NCBI GenBank assembly: GCA_964485695.1
Contig: CAZAKZ010000050.1
Coordinates: 1 to 34,944, forward strand
DNA length: 34,944 nt
Direction of reading: 5' to 3'
Origin: CAZAKZ01 sp964485695
GTDB lineage: Bacteria > Planctomycetota > JAFGQW01
Shown here one piece after another: positions 23,699 through 32,644 of the stretch; the stretch's first letter is position 1; each line of letters opens with the position of its first letter. The notes under the pieces are model-generated. The model worked only from the letters and a program-made list of their open reading frames with translations. It did no database searches and was not told the DNA's origin. The position numbers were made by a program, and so were the translations under genes.

Positions 23699-25155
23699 CC
23701 TCGCAACCCCACCGCTACGAATCGGTCATCGGCCTCGAGGTCCACGTCCAGCTGAAGACCGCCAGCAAGCTCTTTTGTCGGTGCGAGAACCGGTTCGGGG
23801 CCGAGCCCAACTCCCGGGTTTGTCCGGTGTGCGCCGGCCTGCCCGGCGCCCTGCCCGTCCTCAACCGCGAGGCCGTGACCCTGGGGATTCGCGCCGCCCT
23901 GGCCCTGGGCGCCCGGGTGGACCGTATCCTCCGGTTCGACCGCAAGAACTACTTCTACCCGGATCTGCCCAAGGGCTATCAGATCACCCAGCACGCCGAG
24001 CCCCTGGCCGAGGGCGGTGCGCTCCCCATCCAGGACGATGACGGCCAGGATAGACCGATTCGCCTGGCCCGCATCCACCTGGAGGAGGACGCCGGCAAGT
24101 CCCTGCATCGCCCCGGGGAGGCGAGCCGGGTGGACCTGAACCGGTGCGGCGTTCCCTTGCTTGAAATCGTGACCGAGCCGGGCATCCGGACGCCGGGCGA
24201 GGCATACCGCTATTTGACGATGCTGAAGCTGACGCTGCGCCACCTCGACGTATCCGACTGCAACATGGAAGAGGGCAGCCTTCGGTGCGACGTCAACGTC
24301 TCCGTTCGCCCCCGGGGCACGGACACCCTCGGTACCCGGGTGGAGATCAAGAACCTGAACTCGTTCAAGGCCGTACGCAAGGCGCTGGATTTCGAGCACC
24401 GGCGCCAGGCGGAAATACTCTACTCCGGCGCAGGCCCGGTACTGCGGGAAACCCGACTCTACGAGGAACGCACCCGATCCACCCGGACCATGCGCACCAA
24501 GGAAGAAACCCCCGACTACCGTTTCTTCCCGGAGCCAGACCTTCCGCCCATCCCCCTCGAGGCTCGCACAGTGGCTGCGATCCGGGCGTCCCTCCCCGAG
24601 CTGCCCGGCAACCGGGTGAAGCGCCTCAGGGCCGAGTACGACATCCCGGCGTACGATGCGCGGGTCCTGGTGGAGGATCCACGCGTGGCCGACTACTTCG
24701 AGGCCGTGGCGTTGAAAGCAGGCGACGGCAAGGCCGCCTCCAACTGGGTCATGACCGAGGTGAAGCGGATCCTCAACGAGGGCGCCGATATCGAGGCGTT
24801 TCCCGTGGCCGCGGAGGACCTGGCCGGCCTCATCCGGCTGCAGAACCGGGGGGAACTCGGCACGGTCCAGGCCCGGTCCGCGTTCCAGGGCATGGTGGAG
24901 ACCGGCCAGAGCGCCGAGGCCGTGGCCGCAGAGCGCGGCCTCCGGCAGGTGTCGGACCCGGAGCGGCTCGAGCACCTCGTCCGGGAGGCCGTGACGGCCG
25001 ATCCTCGGGCCGTGTTGGCCATCCGAAAGGGCATGACAAAGGCACGGGACGCCCTGGTCGGCCACGTCATGCGGGCCACGCGCGGCCAGGCCGATCCGAA
25101 GCGGGTGCAGGCGATCCTGGACCGGATCCTGCAGGAGCCGGAGGAACAGGAATAA
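23695..25155 (+). CDS. gatB: Asp/Glu-tRNA amidotransferase subunit B
   Basis: GatB phosphorylates mischarged Glu-tRNA(Gln) (and/or Asp-tRNA(Asn)) and amidates it with ammonia from GatA. The 486-residue product shows GLEVHVQLKTASKLFC, zinc cysteines at 28, 30, 43 and 46 (FCRC and VCPVC), DRKNYFYPDLPKGYQITQ and a C-terminal YqeY-like tail. The start is ATG at 23695, overlapping the gatA stop; a longer upstream frame is only an overlap with gatA and is rejected. A bulged hairpin (25175-25209) and the long inverted repeat (25297-25392) follow. With tRNA-Gln(CUG) in the window, indirect glutaminylation is likely. Confidence 0.97.
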   Translation: MTSQPHRYESVIGLEVHVQLKTASKLFCRCENRFGAEPNSRVCPVCAGLPGALPVLNREAVTLGIRAALALGARVDRILRFDRKNYFYPDLPKGYQITQHAEPLAEGGALPIQDDDGQDRPIRLARIHLEEDAGKSLHRPGEASRVDLNRCGVPLLEIVTEPGIRTPGEAYRYLTMLKLTLRHLDVSDCNMEEGSLRCDVNVSVRPRGTDTLGTRVEIKNLNSFKAVRKALDFEHRRQAEILYSGAGPVLRETRLYEERTRSTRTMRTKEETPDYRFFPEPDLPPIPLEARTVAAIRASLPELPGNRVKRLRAEYDIPAYDARVLVEDPRVADYFEAVALKAGDGKAASNWVMTEVKRILNEGADIEAFPVAAEDLAGLIRLQNRGELGTVQARSAFQGMVETGQSAEAVAAERGLRQVSDPERLEHLVREAVTADPRAVLAIRKGMTKARDALVGHVMRATRGQADPKRVQAILDRILQEPEEQE

Positions 25156-25174
25156 TCCACCCTCAGGCAGAGCC

Positions 25175-25209
25175 AGCGGCTTTGAAAATCACGAACCGCT
25201 CAAAGCGCT
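25175..25209 (+). other. Hairpin downstream of gatB
   Basis: AGCGGCTTTGA (25175-25185) pairs with TCAAAGCGCT (25200-25209) over 10 bp with a one-nt bulge and a 14-nt loop. It lies 19 nt after the gatB stop. No T-tract follows, so a terminator role is uncertain. Confidence 0.4.
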
Positions 25210-25296
25210 AGGTTCAGGTCCGCTTGAACAAGGAAATGCGCCCGTACAGTCACAATGGACCTGGAGGGCTGTCGACAGTCGAGTCGAGCGCCCATC

Positions 25297-25392
25297 CCAC
25301 GGCCTGTTTTTGTCCTGAATCGGGACATTTCTGGGCTGTAGGATGCCCCATACCCTGGAATTGTCCCGATTCAGGACAAAAACAGGCCGTGG
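25297..25392. repeat. 96-nt element with 31-nt perfect inverted arms, each a 17-bp near-palindrome
   Basis: The left arm 25297-25327 and the right arm 25362-25392 are exact reverse complements over 31 nt, separated by 34 nt. Each arm contains a 17-nt dyad TGTCCTGAATCGGGACA or its complement, which is itself symmetric at 14 of 17 positions. The element lies between convergent gatB and guaA. No transposase or coding capacity is associated. It could be a non-autonomous mobile element (MITE-like), a binding site pair or a structured end of transcripts. Confidence 0.8.
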
Positions 25393-25415
25393 TTTTCCCA
25401 TGAAAATGACCCGAT

Positions 25416-26957
25416 CTACTCCCACTCGATGGTGGCGGGGGGCTTGCTGGAGACGTCCAGGACCACCCGGTTCACGCCCCGGACCTCGTTGATGATGCGG
25501 TTGGAGACGCGCCGGAGCAGATCCCGCGGCGGATATCCCCAGTCGGCGGTCATGCCGTCGGTGCTCTCGATGAGCCGGAGCGCCACCGCCTTCTCGTAGG
25601 TCCGGGCATCCCCCATGACGCCCACGCTGCGCACGGGCAGGAGCACCGCGAAGAACTGCCAGTAGGTGCGGTCCATTCCGGCATCGTGCACCTCTTCCCG
25701 GAGGATGGCGTCGGCTTCCTGAAGCGTGGCGATGCCCTCGGCATCCACGGAGCCCGGGATGCGGACGGCCAGGCCCGGGCCCGGGAAGGGCTGCCGCAGG
25801 ACGAACTCCTCGGGCAGCCCCAGGACGCGCCCCACCTCGCGCACCTCGTCCTTGAACAGGAACCGCAGCGGCTCCACCAGCTCAAAGCCGAGCTTCTCGG
25901 GCAGGCCGCCCACGTTGTGGTGGCTCTTGATGACGGCCGTGGGGCCGCCGAATGCGGAGACGCTCTCGATGACGTCGGGGTAGAGGGTGCCCTGGGCCAG
26001 GAACTTCACGTCCCGGAGCCGATCGGCCTCCTGCTGGAAGACCTCGATGAACACCCGGCCGATGGTCTTTCGTTTCTGCTCCGGATCCGACACCCCCTGG
26101 AGCGCGGACAGGAAGCGTTCTGCCGCCGGGACCGTGGTCAAAGGGATCTTGTAGTGCCGGCGAAAGGTCCGGTCCACCAGCTCGACCTCGTCCTTCCTGA
26201 GCAGACCGTTGTCCACGAAGATGCAGTGGAGCCGGTCGCCCACGGCCAGGTGGACCAGGAGCGCTGTCACCGAGGAATCCACGCCTCCGGAAAGCCCGCA
26301 GATGATCGGGGCCTTTCCCACCTGGTCCCGGATCCGGGACACGGCCTCGTCCACGTAGGTGGCCATCCTCCAGTCCCCCTTCAGACCGCAGACGCCGCGC
26401 AGGAAGTTGCGGAAGATGTCGGAGCCGTGTTCGGTGTGGGTCACCTCCGGGTGGAACTGGAGCCCGTAGAGTTTTCGTCCGGGATCTCCCAGAACGGCCA
26501 CCTCGCAGGTGGAGGTGGAGGCAAAACGCTTACAAGAGGGGGGCAGGGTCTCCACGGTGTCCCCGTGACTCATCCACACCCGGAAATGTCCGGGCAGCTT
26601 CTCCAGGAGCGGATTTTCCGCCTCCACTTCCAGTTCCGCATGACCGTATTCCCGGACATCGGAGGACTGGACCTCTCCGCCGAGGGCCCGGGCCATGAGC
26701 TGGAGTCCGTAGCAGATGCCCAGGACCGGGATTCCCAGGGTAAAGACCTCACTGTCGACAGAAGGAGCCCGGTCCGCGTAGACGCTGGCCGGGCCTCCGG
26801 ACAGGACGATGCCTTGCGGATTCAAGCGGCGAATTGAATCCAGGTCGAGGGTGCACGGATGCACCTCACAGTAGACCCGTTCCTCGCGAATCCTGCGGGC
26901 GATGAGCTGGGTGTACTGGGACCCCAGGTCCAGGATGAGGACGAGTTCATGTGGCAT
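25416..26957 (-). CDS. guaA: GMP synthase (glutamine-hydrolysing)
   Basis: GuaA converts XMP to GMP using glutamine and ATP. The 513-residue product has an N-terminal class I glutaminase (LGICYGLQL with nucleophile cysteine 82; GLQFHPEVTHT with the histidine and glutamate) and an ATP pyrophosphatase domain with the P-loop GLSGGVDSSV. The C-terminal dimerisation domain ends IEWE. The start is the ATG at 26957 (MPHELVLILDLGSQYTQ); the longer frame upstream is only overlap with guaB. It starts 10 nt after the guaB stop, without a clear SD except a GGAG about 13 nt upstream. Both genes form the guanine branch. Confidence 0.97.
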   Translation of the reverse strand: MPHELVLILDLGSQYTQLIARRIREERVYCEVHPCTLDLDSIRRLNPQGIVLSGGPASVYADRAPSVDSEVFTLGIPVLGICYGLQLMARALGGEVQSSDVREYGHAELEVEAENPLLEKLPGHFRVWMSHGDTVETLPPSCKRFASTSTCEVAVLGDPGRKLYGLQFHPEVTHTEHGSDIFRNFLRGVCGLKGDWRMATYVDEAVSRIRDQVGKAPIICGLSGGVDSSVTALLVHLAVGDRLHCIFVDNGLLRKDEVELVDRTFRRHYKIPLTTVPAAERFLSALQGVSDPEQKRKTIGRVFIEVFQQEADRLRDVKFLAQGTLYPDVIESVSAFGGPTAVIKSHHNVGGLPEKLGFELVEPLRFLFKDEVREVGRVLGLPEEFVLRQPFPGPGLAVRIPGSVDAEGIATLQEADAILREEVHDAGMDRTYWQFFAVLLPVRSVGVMGDARTYEKAVALRLIESTDGMTADWGYPPRDLLRRVSNRIINEVRGVNRVVLDVSSKPPATIEWE

Positions 26958-26967
26958 CGAAGACGGC

Positions 26968-28425
26968 TCACTCCATGCGGTAGTTCGGCGGTTCCTTGGT
27001 GATGGTGACCTCGTGGGGATGGCTTTCCTTGAGGGTGGCGGTTCCCACGCGCAGGAATCGGCCCTGCTTCTCCAGGTCCTCGACGGTGGAGGCGCCCACG
27101 TAGCCCATGCCCGCACGCACGCCGCCCACCAGCTGATGAACGAAATCGCTGAGCGATCCCTTGTGCGGCACAATGCCCTCCACGCCCTCGGGCACCAGCT
27201 TCTGAGCCTCGGAGATTTCCCGCTGTCCGTAGCGCTCCTTGCTTCCCCGCACCATGGCGCCGAGGGAGCCCATGCCACGGAAGGACTTGTATTGCCGGCC
27301 CTGATAGAGGATGGTATCGCCGGGACTCTCGGTGAGTCCCGCGAACAGACTGCCCAGCATGACCGAGTCAGCTCCGGCCACCAGGGCCTTGACCACGTCA
27401 CCGGAGTGGCGGACCCCCCCGTCGGCGATGATGGGGACATCCTTTTTCCGGGCCGCATCGGCACAGGTGAGCACCGCGGACAGCTGGGGCACGCCCACGC
27501 CGGCCACGACCCGGGTGGTGCAGATGGCGCCCGGGCCGATGCCCACCTTGACGCCGTCGACGCCGGCCTCGACCAGCGCCTCGACGCCCTCCGCCGTGGC
27601 CACGTTGCCGGCCACCACGTCGATGTCGCTCACCTGCTTGAGGCTCCGTACCGCCTCGATGACGTTCCTGGAGTGGCCGTGGGCCGTATCCACCACGAGC
27701 ACGTCCACCTCCGCTGTGATGAGTGCTTCGGCCCGCTCCTGGTCGTCCACACCTACGGCCGCCGCCACCTTCAACCGGCCGCGTTCGTCCCGGCTGGCGC
27801 AGGGGTAGCGCTCGAGCTTGTCGATGTCCTTGATGGTGATGAGGCCCTGAAGCCGCCCGGAGCCGTCCACGAGCAGGAGCTTCTCCACCTTGTTGTTGCG
27901 GAGGATTTCCCTCGCCTCTTCCAGGGTGGTATTCGGAGCCGCTGTCACCAGAGGGTCCCGGGTCATGACCTCGGACACGGGGGATTCCGGGCTGGGGTGG
28001 AATCGGAGGTCCCTGGACGTGAGGATGCCCGCCAGATCCCCGGTCGCCTCCACGATGGGCACGCCGCTGATGTTGTGGGTTTCCATGAGGGTCAATGCCG
28101 CCTGAACCGTGGCGTCCGGAGGCAAGGTCACCGGGTCCAGGATGATGCCGTTGGCGGATCGCTTCACCTTTTCCACCTCCCGGGTCTGGGCCTCGATGGA
28201 AAGGTTCTTGTGGATGACGCCGATACCGCCCTCCTGGGCCAGGGCAATGGCCAGGTCCGCCTCGGTGACGGTGTCCATGGCCGCGGAGCTGATCGGGATC
28301 TGGAGGTTCACGTTGCGGCTGAACCGGGTCGCGGTCGAGACCTCGGTGGGCACGAGTTCGGAATAGGCGGGGATGACGAGGACGTCGTCATAGGTGAAGG
28401 CTTCACCGATGATCTTGGGATGCAT
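26968..28425 (-). CDS. guaB: Inosine-5'-monophosphate dehydrogenase
   Basis: GuaB oxidises IMP to XMP with NAD+, the first step to GMP. The 485-residue product has the family start, two CBS domains at about 95-205 and the active-site loop GIGPGAICTTR with cysteine 302. The flap and the catalytic end follow (REISEAQKLVPEGVEG). A GGAG lies 8 nt before the ATG, and a candidate promoter with 17-nt spacing lies about 70 nt upstream. guaA follows 10 nt later. Confidence 0.97.
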   Translation of the reverse strand: MHPKIIGEAFTYDDVLVIPAYSELVPTEVSTATRFSRNVNLQIPISSAAMDTVTEADLAIALAQEGGIGVIHKNLSIEAQTREVEKVKRSANGIILDPVTLPPDATVQAALTLMETHNISGVPIVEATGDLAGILTSRDLRFHPSPESPVSEVMTRDPLVTAAPNTTLEEAREILRNNKVEKLLLVDGSGRLQGLITIKDIDKLERYPCASRDERGRLKVAAAVGVDDQERAEALITAEVDVLVVDTAHGHSRNVIEAVRSLKQVSDIDVVAGNVATAEGVEALVEAGVDGVKVGIGPGAICTTRVVAGVGVPQLSAVLTCADAARKKDVPIIADGGVRHSGDVVKALVAGADSVMLGSLFAGLTESPGDTILYQGRQYKSFRGMGSLGAMVRGSKERYGQREISEAQKLVPEGVEGIVPHKGSLSDFVHQLVGGVRAGMGYVGASTVEDLEKQGRFLRVGTATLKESHPHEVTITKEPPNYRME

Positions 28426-28496
28426 GCGGGGACTCCGGTCTCAAGGGGAACCATCTCCTCCGGGGCGCTTTCCGGCCGCCGGTGGGCTTGGAGGGA

Positions 28497-28525
28497 AATT
28501 TACACGCTGCCCTCTGCGGTGTTAA
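28497..28525 (-). promoter_or_regulatory. Candidate sigma-70 promoter of guaB-guaA
   Basis: On the minus strand TTAACA (28525-28520, 5/6) and TAAATT (28502-28497, 4/6) are separated by 17 nt. Transcription would begin near 28490, giving a leader of about 65 nt. The flanking DNA is the most AT-rich part of this region. Confidence 0.45.
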
Positions 28526-28617
28526 GGGTTTGCGCAAATATATATTCCCATTTCAATGCTCACGATCCGTAACGGATGTGCCTAGAAATTGAAAGCGCTT
28601 CCAGCCCTGTTCTCTCC

Positions 28618-30459
28618 TCAAAACAGAGCCCGGTGAAACAGGAGCCACTCCACCAGCAGGATCCCCAGCGCGCACCAGGCCAGGACCAGGAGATAGGAAT
28701 CCCGACGCGTGGCCTCGAGCCGCCCGTCCGGTTCTTTTGCCTCGCTGCCCGCACCCCGGGCAGGATCTCCGGGCGTCTTCCCCGGTCCGGGACCGGGCAC
28801 GGCCGGATTGAAGTAGCAGAGGCGGCGCTCCCCCCCACTCGCGGCTTCGAAGAGACCGCACCGCCGGGGCCGAAAAGTAAAACCCTCTCCGGCGTGGCCG
28901 ATCCAGACCGGATCGGCATCGTCCTCCCGCCCGGCCCGGACCCACGCCCGCCCTGCGGGCAGGGGGAATGGATCGCCCACGACACAGGGCCCCAGCGCCG
29001 GCTGTTCCCCGCCCCAGAGCCGGATCAGGTTGGAAATCAGCCGGGTGAATCCCCACTCCCGGAAGAAAGTGCTCTTTTCCAGGGGAAAAGGGAAGGCCAG
29101 CTGCGGCGTCGGACCGGATCTGAACAGCATCATGGGTCCTGCCGGACCCCTGGCCAGCACCTGAACTCCCTCGGCGGGTGTGACCCGCACCACGGCCTCG
29201 GCCGCCACCGTGGAGAGGTCCACTCCCTCGAGCAGGGGATGGTCCCGGTCCCAGGTGGCCACCCCCCCCGATTCGAGCGCAGAACCCGCGGCCGTGCCGA
29301 GAGGCCCGGCCCCGCCGAAGAAGAGCGTCGGCAGGGACAGGGACAGGGGACGGTCCGGGGGATCTTGACACACGAGGATATCGAGGGGAGGCGCCTCCCC
29401 CTCCACGCTCTCCAGGTAGGCCAGGCCCGCTCCGAGATCCAGGACTCCGGAGCGCTCCGGGTCCACGCGGTCCCCCAGTACCCGGAGGAGCACGGCCATG
29501 GGATAGGCATTCCCGCCCCGGGCCAGCACCCCGATGCGCAGGGGACGCCGCCTGGGTCTGAAGAACCCCACCTCCTGCACCTGCGCTCCCGAACCCGCCT
29601 CCACCAGGAGAATCCGCCCGGTGCCGCCCGGGTCCGGGACCGGGGACAGGGGCACGAGGAGCTCCACCCCGGGCCTCAACTCCACGGTGGCCAGAACCCT
29701 TGCCTCCCCTCCGGCCTCGAGGCGCAACACGCCCCGCCAGGGAACGGAACCGGACGTTCGCAACCGGGCCGTCAGGCCGCCGTCGTCCCGGGATCGCAGG
29801 GTGAGAAGGACCGCACCGGATCCAGCGGAGGCCTCCACGGAATGAACCGTCCAGGTTTCCGGCAAGGACGCGCGGCCGGGGGATCCGACCGGACCGAACC
29901 AGTGGACCTCGGCCCCGGGCCGGCTCCGGGCCAGGGTTCGCACCAGGGTGGCCAGGGCCCGAAGATCCGGCCGCCCCCCCGGACCTTCCACGCTTCCGGG
30001 TTGCAGAAGAGGTAGCGGACCTCGGGAGGGAGGCCACACCACCCTGGGGCCTTCAGGCCCCCCGGCCACCACGCAGCCTCGATCCCCGGGGCCGAGTTCC
30101 CGGAGGAGTTGCAGGGCAGCCTCGGGCACCGATGTCCCACCCCCCCCCGGATTCAGGGCCACGATACAGAAACGCGGCGGCGTCACGATTTGTTCCCGGC
30201 CAGGATTGGCCAGGGCCAGCACCAGCACGGCCATGGCGGAGAGCACCAGCAAAACCTCGACCAAACGGCCCAGGCGCCCCAGCCACGGCCGCGGCCGCAC
30301 CAGGGCCTTCCACAAGAAGAAGAACGGATCGTGACACCGTCGTCTGAAGGGGTTCACGAGGTAGACCACGAGGATGGGCAGGGCCAGGAGCAGCAGGAGG
30401 AGCACCTCCGGACTTTCCAGCTCCAGGGGGAGAAACGCCTGGGGAGCCGCAGGGATCAT
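28618..30459 (-). CDS. BatA-like membrane protein with a degenerate VWA region
   Basis: The 613-residue product has two N-terminal membrane helices (about 17-36 and 66-85), the layout of the BatA N-terminal anchor, then RFCIVALNPGGGGTS where a von Willebrand A domain would start. A metal-binding DxSxS would be expected there but is not seen. A C-terminal helix ends in LLVEWLLFHRALF, as in many such proteins. It is translated from an ATG overlapping the DUF58 stop by 4 nt; no SD is needed for coupling. Proteins of this type are linked in other bacteria to envelope or stress functions, often with a MoxR ATPase, but the exact role is unknown. A long proline/glycine-rich middle part is not assigned. 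Confidence 0.7.
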   Translation of the reverse strand: MIPAAPQAFLPLELESPEVLLLLLLALPILVVYLVNPFRRRCHDPFFFLWKALVRPRPWLGRLGRLVEVLLVLSAMAVLVLALANPGREQIVTPPRFCIVALNPGGGGTSVPEAALQLLRELGPGDRGCVVAGGPEGPRVVWPPSRGPLPLLQPGSVEGPGGRPDLRALATLVRTLARSRPGAEVHWFGPVGSPGRASLPETWTVHSVEASAGSGAVLLTLRSRDDGGLTARLRTSGSVPWRGVLRLEAGGEARVLATVELRPGVELLVPLSPVPDPGGTGRILLVEAGSGAQVQEVGFFRPRRRPLRIGVLARGGNAYPMAVLLRVLGDRVDPERSGVLDLGAGLAYLESVEGEAPPLDILVCQDPPDRPLSLSLPTLFFGGAGPLGTAAGSALESGGVATWDRDHPLLEGVDLSTVAAEAVVRVTPAEGVQVLARGPAGPMMLFRSGPTPQLAFPFPLEKSTFFREWGFTRLISNLIRLWGGEQPALGPCVVGDPFPLPAGRAWVRAGREDDADPVWIGHAGEGFTFRPRRCGLFEAASGGERRLCYFNPAVPGPGPGKTPGDPARGAGSEAKEPDGRLEATRRDSYLLVLAWCALGILLVEWLLFHRALF

Positions 30460-31349
30460 TGCAGGAGGCCCCCCTTTCTCAGGCACTGAACCATGTTTCT
30501 GTCCGGTGCCAGGCCCGATTCCAGGCGTACGTGCCGCACACCGAGGGCCCGGCACCGCAACCGCACCTGTTCATGAAACCGCGCCAGGCGCTTCCAGTAC
30601 CGTCTCCGGAGCTTGGGGGTGAGTCGAAGGCGCAGAACCCGCCCCGATTCCGGATCTACCATCTCCAGGTGCCCGGAACGCTCCAGGGCCCGGTCCATGG
30701 GGGGCACTACCTGGACCAGGGCCGGGCGGCAGCGACGGGAGCGGAGAAACCGGAAGATCCGATCCCCGGCCTCGGGATCCGCCATGTCCGAGAGGAGATA
30801 GGTGGCCGCCCCGAGTTCGCGGCCCCCCACGGCCCCTCGCACGGCCTCGAACAGCGGTCCAGCCACGCCGAAGGGGAGGCGCTCAAGCCACTGGAACACC
30901 TCGCCGGCGGCGCCGCGGCCGCGGAACACGGCGGGACTGATGTCCTCCCACGGCCCCGGTTCCGGCACGGGGATGCCCTCCACATGGTACCCGGATTTCA
31001 ACCCGAGATAGGCCAGGATGGCGGCCACGGATCGGAGGGTATGCTCCACCCCCGGCGAAACCACCATGGAAGCGGTGCGGTCCAGGAGCAGGGTGAGGCG
31101 CCCGGCCTCCTCCCTGGCATACTGCTTGATGAACGGCTCTCCCAGCCGGCCCAGGACGTTCCAGTCCAGGTAGCGCAGGTCATCCCCGGGGGAGTAGCGG
31201 CGGAAATCCTCGAATCGGGTGCCCTGGCCGAGGGAAGAGGAGGGATGCGGGCCGCCGGGCCGCCCCCGGTGCACCATCCCCACCGAAAGATCCATGCGGT
31301 CCAGGATCTGGAGGACCTCCCGGGACAGGACCGTTTCCAGCTCCATCAT
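30456..31349 (-). CDS. DUF58 family protein
   Basis: The 297-residue product contains the DUF58 signature YSPGDDLRYLDW at 52-63 and a VWA-like core starting TLLLDRTASM (D90), close to a metal-ion site. The start is ATG 31349, which overlaps the upstream stop by 4 nt (ATGA), and its own stop overlaps the next gene by 4 nt. A longer frame upstream covers only the preceding gene. DUF58 proteins normally accompany MoxR AAA+ ATPases and BatA-type proteins. No MoxR gene is present within the window. Confidence 0.85.
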   Translation of the reverse strand: MMELETVLSREVLQILDRMDLSVGMVHRGRPGGPHPSSSLGQGTRFEDFRRYSPGDDLRYLDWNVLGRLGEPFIKQYAREEAGRLTLLLDRTASMVVSPGVEHTLRSVAAILAYLGLKSGYHVEGIPVPEPGPWEDISPAVFRGRGAAGEVFQWLERLPFGVAGPLFEAVRGAVGGRELGAATYLLSDMADPEAGDRIFRFLRSRRCRPALVQVVPPMDRALERSGHLEMVDPESGRVLRLRLTPKLRRRYWKRLARFHEQVRLRCRALGVRHVRLESGLAPDRNMVQCLRKGGLLQ

Positions 31350-32497
31350 TCCTCTGCCAGCTCCTCTGCCAGCGCCTTCAGGTACCGCAGGTAGAGCGCC
31401 CGGTCCGACTCCGGGATCCCGCGGCGATCCATGATCCGCTCGGCCCGCTTCTGGAACGCCTTCACCACATCCCGGATCGAACCGCGGGGATGGGTCGATC
31501 CCCCCCAGCCGGATACGCCTTCCATGTCCTGCAGAAACCGCATCGCCCACCGCTTCTTGAGCAGGATCCTGCCCTTCTTGTCCAGGAGCGGAAGGACAAA
31601 ACGGGGTGAGGTCTTCACCGCGATCCGCCGGGGCTTTCCCAGGACCGGGGGCAGGGCCGGGTCCTTCCGGGGTTGCCCCCCCCTGCTCGCACTTCGTTTC
31701 TCTTCCGGGCCGGAGGACCGGGGCCTGGGCTTGCCGGCCCCTCCGGGATTCCTGGACCCGGGCCCGTCCGCCTCCTCTCTCCCGGCGCCTGCGTCCGGCG
31801 AAGGCTTCGGCGAACTCCGGTTCCCGGTGGCCCCGGATCCCGACCTCTCGCCGGGCCGATCCAGGGTCGGTTGCGAGAGATGAGGCAGGGGATCAATACG
31901 GTCCCGGGCCTCCGACCGGGAAGACCGGACGACCGTCCGGGAGTCCGGCTTCTCTACATCCGGTCCTCCACCTTCGCCAAGATACGCATGGGCCGAGAGG
32001 AGCAGGGCCAGGAGCAACACCACCGCGAGATGGAGTCTCCACCTGCGAAGGAACCGCCGTGTCCTCCGGAACCGGTGCCAGGCTGCGGGCCCCCCGGGCG
32101 CGGCCCCGACCCGGTCGACACCCAACCCCGCTTCCACCTCCCGGGCCAGCACGGACTTGAATCGGCTCGGGTCCAGGTCGGAATCGAGGGCGGTCACCAG
32201 CCGGTCTTCCAGGCCGAAAGCCCGGTCCGCCAGCCACACCACGGCTTCGCGGGACACGGGCAGCAGCCGGGACAGGAGAAAGGCCAGAATCCACACCCCC
32301 ACCAGACCCAGAAAAGCTCCAACCAGGATCCCGGCCGGCTGCAGAGAGGCGAAAACGGCTCCGTACCCCACCGCCAATGCCAGGAGGGTGAGCCCCCCCA
32401 GGGACAATCGACGGAATCGCCGGTGCCGAAACCGCTGCCGGGCCCAGGCCAGGGCCGCTTCCACGGAGCGGGGGGTCCAAGAGGGGGGATTTTCCAT
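31346..32497 (-). CDS. DUF4175-like membrane protein with a charged linker
   Basis: The 383-residue product has two hydrophobic helices at about 31-50 and 55-78, a conserved-looking VVWLADRAFGLEDRLVTALD, another helix near 150-170 and then a long Ser/Pro/Arg-rich linker. The C-terminal 100 residues are basic and end in a repeat-like EELAEELAEE. The start is ATG 32497 with GGTGAG upstream; GTG 32509 is possible. It heads the overlapping three-gene operon with DUF58 and BatA-like genes. The helix-ADRAF-GLEDRL layout resembles DUF4175-type proteins found with such operons. The identification is by architecture and context only. Confidence 0.5.
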   Translation of the reverse strand: MENPPSWTPRSVEAALAWARQRFRHRRFRRLSLGGLTLLALAVGYGAVFASLQPAGILVGAFLGLVGVWILAFLLSRLLPVSREAVVWLADRAFGLEDRLVTALDSDLDPSRFKSVLAREVEAGLGVDRVGAAPGGPAAWHRFRRTRRFLRRWRLHLAVVLLLALLLSAHAYLGEGGGPDVEKPDSRTVVRSSRSEARDRIDPLPHLSQPTLDRPGERSGSGATGNRSSPKPSPDAGAGREEADGPGSRNPGGAGKPRPRSSGPEEKRSASRGGQPRKDPALPPVLGKPRRIAVKTSPRFVLPLLDKKGRILLKKRWAMRFLQDMEGVSGWGGSTHPRGSIRDVVKAFQKRAERIMDRRGIPESDRALYLRYLKALAEELAEE

Positions 32498-32577
32498 GGC
32501 GGTTCTCACCGTATCGCTCTCGTATCCTCCACCGTGCGGGCCGGCCCTTTGCCCCGCTGGCGGAACCGGACCGGGGG

Positions 32578-32586
32578 TGGTACAAT
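32578..32586 (+). promoter_or_regulatory. Extended -10 promoter candidate of the RHS/YD-like lipoprotein gene
   Basis: TGG directly followed by TACAAT (32581-32586) is an extended -10 element (5/6). No good -35 is present, as is common for this class. The start would fall near 32593, 52 nt before the ATG. GGGGGA/TCCCCC may form a leader hairpin. Confidence 0.35.
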
Positions 32587-32644
32587 CATGGGGGAAATCC
32601 TAGGCGGACTCCCCCTCGAGTTCCATGCTGGAGAATCATATAGG

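Noticed and set aside
25189..25425. A 78-codon open frame crossing the inverted repeat on the minus strand
   Set aside because: It spans the palindromic element and overlaps the guaA stop; no SD, no domain, and the sequence is dictated by the repeat.
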